A stretch of 64,000 nt of DNA. Origin: Combretum micranthum. Lineage: Eukaryota; Streptophyta; Magnoliopsida; Myrtales; Combretaceae. Positions within the stretch are counted from its first letter, which is position 1. Each line of letters begins with the position of its first letter. Location: contig JAMXBD010001450.1 of assembly GCA_024138025.1 (NCBI GenBank), positions 124,001 through 188,000 on the forward strand, given 5' to 3'. Positions 56,263 through 64,000 of this stretch are shown piece after piece. The notes beneath the pieces are model-generated. The model did no database searches and was not told the DNA's origin. It saw only the letters and a list, made by a program, of their open reading frames with translations. A program made the position numbers and the translations under genes.

Positions 56263-56860
56263 GAACAATCCAATTGAATGGTCAACCTGCTTATGCTTTA
56301 TTTGATACGGGAGCAACACATTCTTTTATCAATACTGGATTAGCAAGGAGATTGGAATATCCCATCGAGACCATGACTAAGGAACTAGGAGTTACTACAC
56401 CCACGGAGATTTAGTGATGGCTCGTGAAACTATGAAGGGATATCCATTAGAAATTGGGGGACAGAAATCCTTTGCTAACTTAATCTTGGTGGACATCCAA
56501 AAATATGATGTTATCTTAGGTATGACATGGCTGACTGCTGTAAAAGCAAAAGTCGATTGTCGTCTTAAGACAATATCTTTTATGAATGACCAAGGAGAAA
56601 GAAAAGAGTTTAAAGGGGAAGTCCTCAAGAAAGTCGAAGGGCGAATGATGACCATAGAGGGTGAAAATGAAATAGATATGGAATCAAGCGGGGATAATCA
56701 TGGAACGATTGAGGATGAATCCAAGAAGATAGATGTTCATACTATCAGAACAGTATGCGACTATCCAGAAGTATTTCCTGATGAATTACCAGGATTACCC
56801 CCACATAGAGAAGTGGAGTTTTCAATTGAATTGATACCTGGAACAGAACCGTATCAAAAG
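56263..56860 (+). pseudogene. Aspartic protease and linker of the Tekay element
   Basis: Directly after the candidate intron the sequence reads TIQLNGQPAYALFDTGATHS followed by FINTGLARRL, with an intact DTGA catalytic loop. A shift near 56395 moves the frame to 56414, which gives YPLEIGGQKSFANLILVDIQ, and then YDVILGMTWLTAVKAKVDC, the retropepsin C-terminal part. The linker has YPEVFPDELPGLPPHREVEF and [12 protein letters not shown], which lead into reverse transcriptase. The protease would mature the polyprotein in the particle. Confidence 0.9.
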
Positions 56861-57540
56861 CTCCATATCGCATGGCACCAGTAGAATTGAAGGAACTAAA
56901 GGTGCAATTACAAGAATTGATGGATAAAGGATTTATCAGACCAAGTGTATCACCATGGGGAGCACCGTCTTGTTTGTCAAGAAGAAAGACGGTTCCATGA
57001 GACTCTGTATTGATTACAGAGAATTAAACCGAGTAACTATTAAGAACAGATACCTTTGCCCCGAATTGACGATCTTTTCGATCAATTAAAGGGAGCAAAG
57101 GTGTTTTCTCGAATTGATTTGAAATCTGGTATCATCAAATCCGAATCAAGGCAGAAGATATACCAAAAACGGCATTCCGAACTAGGTATGGTCATTATGA
57201 ATTCCTAGTTATGCCATTTGGATTGACAATGCACCTGCTGTTTTCATGGACTTGATGAATCGCGTTTTCAAACCTTTATTGGATGTTTGTGTGATTGTCT
57301 TCATAGATGACATACTAATATACTCGGTTACAGAGGAACAACATGATGAACATTTAAGAACCGTATTGCAGATACTACAAAGCAATCAGCTTTATGCCAA
57401 GTTGTCCAAATGTGAGTTTTGGCTCAAAAGTATATCCTTTCTAGGACATATTGTGTCAGGAGATGGAATTTCGTTGATCCTGCTAAGATTAAGGCTATTG
57501 TGGAATGGAAAAGACCTGGAACTGTTACCGAGATAAGAAG
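56861..57540 (+). pseudogene. Reverse transcriptase of the Tekay element
   Basis: Motifs in order are [51 protein letters not shown], a shifted [11 protein letters not shown] region, FLVMPFGLT, and [12 protein letters not shown] with both catalytic aspartates (57295-57330). The open piece is 57246-57536. The other parts are separated by one-base losses at about 56966, 57052, 57129 and 57228, each in or next to a short run of identical bases. The remaining sequence is very well conserved, so the enzyme looks freshly broken or mis-sequenced. Confidence 0.92.
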
Positions 57541-58070
57541 CTTCTTAGGATTGGCAGGATATTATCGGAAATTCGTACAAGATTTCTCAAGAATTGCACG
57601 ACCACTGACGCAATTGACCAAAAAGAATGAAAAGTTTGTATGGAATGAGAAACGTGAATGGAGTTTCCAGGAGTTGAAAAAGAGACTGGTTTCTGCACCA
57701 ATACTAGTTCTGCCCAATGACCAGGATCCTTACACTATTTATAGTGATGCATCCAAGAATGGTTTGGGATGTGTATTAATGCAGAATGGAAAGTGATAGC
57801 CTATGCTTCTAGACAGTTAAAACCACATGAGATGAATTACCCTACTCATGATCTAGAATTAGCGCTATCGTCTTTGCACTCAAAATTTGGCGTCATTATT
57901 TGTACGGGCAGAAGTGTGAAATATACACAGATCATCAGAGCTTAAAATATATATTCACCCAGAAGGAATTGAACATGAGGCAACGTAGATGGTTGGAGTT
58001 AATCAAAGACTATGATTTAACCATCAATTACCATCCTGGCAAGGTGAATGCAGTAGCCGATGCTTAGCCG
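57419..58070 (+). pseudogene. RT connection and RNase H of the Tekay element
   Basis: The frame at 57419-57796 reads [20 protein letters not shown], then [20 protein letters not shown] and [16 protein letters not shown], where the first RNase H aspartate is kept. A one-base shift near 57796 follows. The domain continues with [21 protein letters not shown] (partly quoted), a [12 protein letters not shown] block near 57940 and the tail near 58060. Motifs are all recognisable. Confidence 0.85.
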
Positions 58071-59176
58071 TAAAAATTATGGAGAGGTAGCCTCAATGTT
58101 GACAGAACAGAAAGAGCTCATTAGGGAATTTGAAAATTTAAAGTTGGAATTTTCAATACAAGGTCTGGACGCAGAACTGAGCAGCTTAACCTTGGAACCC
58201 ACTTTACTACAACGAATAAAAGAGGCTCAAGGAAAGGATGAAGAATTGCAGACAATCATCAAAAGAATATCCCAAGGGAAATACAAGGATTTTCAAATAG
58301 ATGAAAATGGAGTATTAAGATGAATAAAAGATTGTGTGTACCACATGATGAAAGTTTGAGGAAAGAATAATGAATGAAGCACACTATTCTGGATATACCG
58401 TACACCCAGGCGAAACTAAGACCTACCAAGAGCTGAGATGCATATTGGTGGAACGGGATGAAAAATGATATTGCTCAATTCGTGGCCAGATGTGAATATG
58501 TCAGAGGGTAAAAGCGGAACATCAAAAACCAGGATTGTTGAAACCATTGTCTATTCCAGAATGGAAATGGGATCAAATATCTATGGATTTTGTGTGTTCG
58601 TTACCTAAGACAAGTGCAGGTTATGATGCTATTTGGGTTATTGTGGATAGACTCACTAAATCAGCCCATTTCTTGCCAATCAATATGACCTATCCTTTGG
58701 AAAAGTTGGCCCGGTTATATTTAAAGGAAATTGTGAGATTACATGGGATACCAGCTAATATAGTGTCAGATCGAGATCCACGGTTTGTTTCAAGATTCTG
58801 GCAAGGATTACAAAAAGCATTGGGAACTCAGTTGAGGTTTAGTACGGCCTATCATCCCCAGACCGATGGACAAACAGAAAGAACAATTCAGACAATGGAA
58901 GATATGTTGAGATCATGTATCTTGGAATTTAAAGGAAATTGGGATCAACATTTGCCACTAGTGGAATTTGCATACAATAATAGCTACCATTCAAGTATAG
59001 GGATGCCACCTTATGAAGCTTTATATGGTAGAAAGTGTCGATCTCCATTATTCTGGGATAATCTGGAAAGAGTACTAGTTGGACCCGAACTGATTCAAGA
59101 AACAATCAACAAGGTTTCAGTGATAAAAAGAAGGATGAAAGAAGCCCAGATAGACAGAAAAGCTGGGCAGATTTGA
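58060..59176 (+). pseudogene. Integrase of the Tekay element
   Basis: The frame at 58060-58323 is the linker before integrase. The zinc-binding region lies at 58375-58515 in broken frames (HYSGYTVHPG, then the CEYC pair damaged by a lost base near 58499). The catalytic core is open at 58535-59176, 213 codons, with D18 (ISMDFVCS), D79 (VSDRDPRF) and E115 (DGQTERTI), exactly D,D-35-E. It continues through [20 protein letters not shown] and the basic helix [14 protein letters not shown]. Its function is insertion of element DNA. Confidence 0.93.
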
Positions 59177-59640
59177 AAGACGGGAACTAGAATTTAAGGG
59201 GGAGAACATGTTTACCTGAAAGTAAGTCCAATAAAAAGTCTTCGCAAGACAAGTAAAAGGAAAGCTAAGTCCTAGATATGTAGGACCATTTGAAATACTG
59301 GAACGAGTGGGAAATCTAGCGTATCGTCTTGCATTGCCACCCAAACTATCTGGTATACATAATGTTTTTCATGTGTCGGTACTAAGGAAGTATGTACCAA
59401 ATCCAGATAAGATTGTTGAGCTGGAACCAATTGATCTGAAAGAGAACTTGACTTATGAAAAGCACCCTATCCGAATCCTAGACAAGAAGGTCAAGTTCTC
59501 AGAAATAAAGAAATCCACTACGTCAAAGTGCTATGGGATCCTTGGACTGAAGAAGTAACTTGGGAGTTGGAAGAGGAAATCAAGAAGAATTATCCACAGC
59601 TGTTCGAAAATCCAGGTACGCTCTCAAGCTTTGAGGACAA
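59177..59640 (+). pseudogene. GPY/F module and chromodomain of the Tekay element
   Basis: LRYVGPFEILERVGNLAYRL and IHNVFHVSVLRKYVPNP (59307-59558 and just upstream) form the GPY/F module. A shift near 59510 moves the frame. The chromodomain reads IRILDKKVKFSEI, then HYVKVLWDPWTEEVTWELEE and NYPQLFENP, ending near 59640 just before the polypurine tract. The KVLW...EEVTWE form is typical of the Tekay lineage. The domain would steer insertion to chromatin marked by histone methylation. Confidence 0.88.
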
Positions 59641-59650
59641 AGCTTATTTT

Positions 59651-59665
59651 AAGGGGGGGAGAAAA
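59651..59665 (+). other. Polypurine tract of the Tekay element
   Basis: AAGGGGGGGAGAAAA immediately precedes the 3' LTR start TGTAAACC. Confidence 0.93.
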
Positions 59666-62600
59666 TGTAAACCCCGAATACTTCCATCATAAGATATGAC
59701 CCTAAATTAGAAATTATGAAGTCGACTAGTAACCTTAAGAGTTAATTAGAAACCCTAGTTTAGATAGATACTCTAAATTTGATCGGTTTGGAACTCATAG
59801 ACTTTATAAAAGGAATTCTTGACCTCAAGTGATTCCAAAAACAAGATTTAGTATTCCGAGTTAATAATTCAATTTGATCAAAGGAAACTTCCAATCCTAA
59901 ACCCGAATCTTTGTCAAACAGATGATATATAGGAAAACCTAAATATGAATATTAAGTGATTACCTTAGTATTGATAGAGACCGGGAATTAAAACAAGGTT
60001 AGTAATGAACCTATATTTAGATTGGAACCCTAAAATTTGAGAGTTTTAGTCAGTAATAAATACTTTGATAAGATTTCATAGTGAGTATCCAAATCTAATA
60101 TATATAACTAGTATAGCCTATATATTAGTAGTAATATTACATAAATGACTCATAGGGTTTTAGTTAGGAAATTGTGATTTCAGGATAAACGGTTAGGATT
60201 ATAAATACCCAATAAAAACATAAATTGATGTATAACTTGAGATCTAGACTCAAATATAAAATCGAATCATACCAATAACCAAATTAGGGTTTTCTAAAGC
60301 CCTTGGAGCCTGAAACGAAAATTGACCCGAAAAGCTTTTAAACTCAAATCGCGTAGATAAATTTTCTTAAAAATTAGATACGTTCTATTAAAGTTAAATT
60401 TGTACTTTTTTTAAACTAAACATCTTGTAGGATTCATTAAAGACTTTGTATATATATATTTACATATATAAGCTAAAATATACCCTAATAATGTATTAAA
60501 CTACCCGAAAACTTAACTAAATAACATCTAACTAATATATATAATATATTATACATGTATGGCAACTTGCTGGAGATGATTTTGCGTTGAGTGAAGGGCT
60601 GGGATTATCTTGAGGAATGTGAGCCGGTTTTTCTCCAAATAATTTACCAAAGGTCAATCCAAATTCTCCCCAAAGCCAGTAGAAACATGACAGATCGCCA
60701 TTGCATTTATGATAAGCAAACAAGGGGAGAAATGAGCAACAAGCCAGAGCAATTTGCATCAGATATCACGGAGAAATGCGGCTGAAATTCACGTTCCTTA
60801 TATATACATAAGTAAGCAAATGAACACGGACGGCCAAGTAAATGAAACCCAAACTCTTTCAAATTTTCCAGAACCCACCTACATATCATTAGGAGTAGAA
60901 CCAACTTAGGAACAGATTTTTAAACGCCCATAATCATCGAGTTCGAAAATTCGAACAAAATCTGGGAAAACGCTCAAGAACACGCTTGAGGTAAGTCGAT
61001 CTTATTCCGCGAGTGTTCTTTCAATTTTAAAGATGTATACTGACTTATAAACATCTTAGGAAGCTAACCAAGACCATAGGAAGCTTCGGATTCCACTGAG
61101 GACATACAACGAAGGTATTTTTCTTAAACCCTAGCCGACCTTAATGATTTGAGATCATGAGTAGCATGTTGTTTTTAGGTTATGATTCTTGGATATATAG
61201 GTTTAGTAGGTCCTTAGGAGTCTTTTGAATCAAGAATCATGATGTTTTGACGTCGGGATTTGTTGGAAATGGACAAAACTCATCGGAGAAGACGATGAAC
61301 AGTGCTTCCCGATGAGCCCAGGCTCGTTGTACGGGCGTACAACCCCTCATCCAGAACGTTGTACGGGCGTACAACCCTTATACAGCGTTTTGTACGGGCG
61401 TACTAGCCCATATACCCCTCAACCAGAGCTTTGCACGGGCGTACTTAACCCCGTGTAGCCCTCTGCTCACATCTTGTACGGGCGTACGCAACCCCGTGCA
61501 CGCCTCGGCCAGAAGAGAAGAAAAACGAATTTAAGTATACATAATTATATACTAATTATTTTTTTAAATAATTCTAGATCGTTTACTAATTGTTTTCCTG
61601 CATTTAATTATTTTCTGAAATAGTAATAGTAATATTATAATATAATAATATTAAATCCAAAAATTATTTATTTATTTATTTATTTAAATTTAAAATTTTT
61701 TTTATGACTTTATTAAATAAGAGAGTGTTTAAATATTATTCATCTAAAAAGAAATTTTTCTTTAGAAAAATAATTTCGAAAATAGTTATAATAAAGTTAA
61801 TAGAATTCTTTTATTAACAGATATGTTTTCTTAGTAAAATAAATATATATATAAACTATGAGTTAGTAAATACTAAGTTTATACTAGCATATTTGTATAT
61901 AAATAGATAACAATGGAAATTTAAATAATCCAAATTTATGAGTATAAGTATATATATACTCTATAAGAAAAATTTATTAAATAATTTAAAAGATAATGGA
62001 GAGTACAAGAATTTAGAACTTAGAGTTATGTCGAAAGAATTAGCTAAGAATAAAACAGAAACCCAACCGACCAATAGGATCCTTAAATATTCATAGAAAC
62101 TAAAGTTGTATAGTCTGAAATTTTAATATTTATATTATTGATCTTAATAGGTGACTCGGGTATTGGGGAGGACCTACCTGAAGATTACTACGATTGAATA
62201 GGATGGGCAGGTGAGTGACTCAGTCTTATTACATTGGTTGTTCTTGTACTGGAAGTGAACCTTAAATAACAAGATAATAAAAATTGGTGATCTGTTTTGT
62301 GAAAGTGTGTATTGTATTCCTTTGATTGCAATGTCATTTTAAATTAAGTGATAACAAATTGCGTGTAGCTTGATAATGTATGTAGTATCAAGTTGAGTGT
62401 CTGTATTGCTTGATCACCCCTAAATTGACTAAAAATTACTGGTACCTTAATGTAAATAAATCATGCATTACATACTATGCATAACAAGCATTAAGTAAGT
62501 GGTAGCCTACTACGTGTTAGTTCTCGGATCTCTGGTAAGGCTTGAATTATCTAGGCCAGAGGCTAGTAGTTAATTGCAAGATTACTTTTGTTCTGTTAGT

Positions 62601-63340
62601 ACCATAAGAACTACATGGTAAACGAAGGACGCCGCTTATGGTATTACATGAGAATAACTAACACTTAGTGGAGTTTCTAAAGCTGAACAGGAAATAATCA
62701 TGAAACATGATAAGTATAAAGAGATAACTAAATTGAGATTGTTATTTCCTGAAAGCTTAAGTCTCTCCTGGGTAGGTGGACCATAGATTGGATCCTTCAA
62801 CCAACCCCGATGGGAGGGCGTAAATCTTCATCCTGTTTGGATTCCGGTTATCCAAGCTTGTAATGTTCATTTGTGTGATTGCTGCATTTCATATGATTGA
62901 TTAATAACTTGTATGCTAGGTGTAATAAGTTCTGGTTATTCACTGAGCTCGTGTTTTAGCTCACACTCCCACAGTCCTTTCAGGTTCACTTTGCGACCGT
63001 GGCTCATTACTAGCAGGAGCATGGTCCCGGTAAGAGAATAGAAGCCAGAAGTTTAAAGTTTAGTATAGAATTAGAATATCTATATCTGTAATAGTCTTAT
63101 GGTGCATGTAATGTGCATTGGAATCATCAGTTAAGGTTGTAAGGGATTCTGAAGCATATGATCTGTAATATAGTAGTTTGTAACATTGTTTACTAATTTA
63201 CATCTTGTATGTTTGTTTATTCCATCCAAGCAACTAAAAGATCCTGTTTTTAGAAATCATGTCATTCCTAGAAGGTAATCTAATAATGTTAATCGAGTGG
63301 TTCTTGATTATTATTATTAGAATACCCTCGGGGCGTGACA
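59666..63340 (+). repeat. 3' LTR of the Tekay element
   Basis: Full-length match to 49722-53393. It includes the same five GTACGGGCGTAC modules (about 61327-61490), the GAG|GTAAGTC donor (about 60987) and the TATA-like sequence. The last bases CGTGACA are followed by the GGGAT duplication. Confidence 0.95.
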
Positions 63341-64000
63341 GGGATGGTATTGAAGTCTACACGACTGCTGCTAGTTCCCAAGCCCTCGGCTCATAGCACT
63401 CACCTCAGCTAGGCTCACACATGGAATGCACCCTCGATGCGCCTTAGTTCCCTATGAATGAGCTTTGATCCCGGGTCTCATTATCCAAACGAGTCATCGG
63501 ATCATACCTGTAATCCCCTTGATTTACATAACCCGGTTATAATAAATATATAAAAATAAAATGTAGAATCATAAAAGAACTATAATAAAAATATTAGAAA
63601 TCACTCCAAATTTTTCGCGATTTAAATTTTTAAGTATGAATAAATTAGAATAAAGAATCTTTATCACTAAGACTATAAAAGTTCATAATAAAGAATAAAG
63701 AAAACTATTTAATATTTATGAACTTAAGTTTTAATGTAAAATAAATATATATATATATTAAAACATTTAAGTTAAATAATTCTGAGTCTATAAAAACTAA
63801 AAGTCTGATCTAATCCAATAATTTTTAATTAGTAAAAAGAACTGAGTAACAAATATAAAATTAAAATTAAATTTCTAATCTAATAAAAAGTCTAGAATAA
63901 ATTTATAAATAGAAATGATTTCATATGTAATTTCAAATCTTAAAAATTTATAAAAAAGTCAAATTGAGGGCAGTATAATTATTAATTTATCAAAATACCA
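63341..64000 (-). mobile_element. Old Tekay-type LTR, inverted, second part
   Basis: Beginning with the right GGGAT, this continues the LTR interrupted at 49721. CACTCACCTCAGCTAGGCTC and the CCCGGGTCTCATTATCC phrase are followed by AT-rich sequence to the window end. The far end of the LTR is not reached. No gene is seen. Confidence 0.65.

Larger units (their letters stand above)
49722..63340 (+). mobile_element. Young Tekay-type Ty3/gypsy chromovirus, 13.6 kb
   Basis: LTRs of 3672 bp (49722-53393) and 3675 bp (59666-63340) begin TGTAAACCCCGAATAC and end GGGGCGTGACA. A perfect 5-bp duplication GGGAT flanks it (49717-49721, 63341-63345). The primer site for initiator Met-tRNA is at 53403-53414 and the polypurine tract at 59651-59665. 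The interior holds an unusual pre-gag coding-like region, gag with three zinc knuckles, a candidate intron, protease, reverse transcriptase, RNase H, D,D-35-E integrase and a chromodomain of Tekay (Del) type. Near-identical LTRs show recent insertion. Many single-base frameshifts break the genes, some of which may be consensus errors. Confidence 0.95.

Noticed and set aside
1..64000. tRNA, rRNA or other RNA genes
   Set aside because: Only primer-site complements of initiator Met-tRNA were found; no cloverleaf or rRNA sequence was recognised by eye.

Overview
This is plant nuclear DNA, AT-rich and mostly transposable elements. It carries Ty3/gypsy elements with initiator-Met-tRNA primer sites, small MITEs, an endogenous plant pararetrovirus, and the leucine-rich-repeat (LRR) end of a TIR-NBS-LRR (TNL) resistance gene with spliceosomal introns. 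TNL genes point to a eudicot. The post-NBS/LRR wording resembles TNLs I associate with Myrtaceae (the Eucalyptus group); that is inference from memory, not a search result.

Layout. 1-5930: 3' end of a Tat/Ogre-type element (tandem-repeat-rich 3' untranslated region, polypurine tract, long LTR), followed at 5952-6412 by a broken Tat-type reverse transcriptase piece. 7541-10916: a solo LTR with a 5-bp target-site duplication (TSD). 11130-14235 (minus): a decayed endogenous pararetrovirus. 15281-20167 and 22364-27297: two direct copies of a block of about 4.9 kb. Each holds a MITE and a gag-only LTR retrotransposon on the minus strand. Between them lies an inverted relative of the solo LTR. 27747-28135: a Harbinger-like MITE. 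29547-35266 (minus): a Reina-type chromovirus with both LTRs. 35720-39620: the LRR part of a TNL gene, 5'-truncated and frameshifted, ending in a 138-bp coding tandem array. 44522-45600: an Athila gag/protease relic. 46880-47181: a MITE with a 9-bp TSD. 49133 to the window end: an old inverted Tekay-type LTR, split by a young Tekay chromovirus (49722-63340) with near-identical 3.67-kb LTRs and a GGGAT TSD.

The most interesting object is the young Tekay element. It has a coding-like region between the primer site and gag, a canonical GT-AG intron candidate exactly at the gag/protease boundary, and arrays of GTACGGGCGTAC near-palindromes in its LTRs. Together these look like Ogre-style organisation in a chromovirus. 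Many of its frameshifts are single-base losses, and its LTR pair differs more by indels than substitutions, so part of the damage may be consensus error. The only host gene seen is the TNL fragment; no RNA genes or CRISPR arrays were found.
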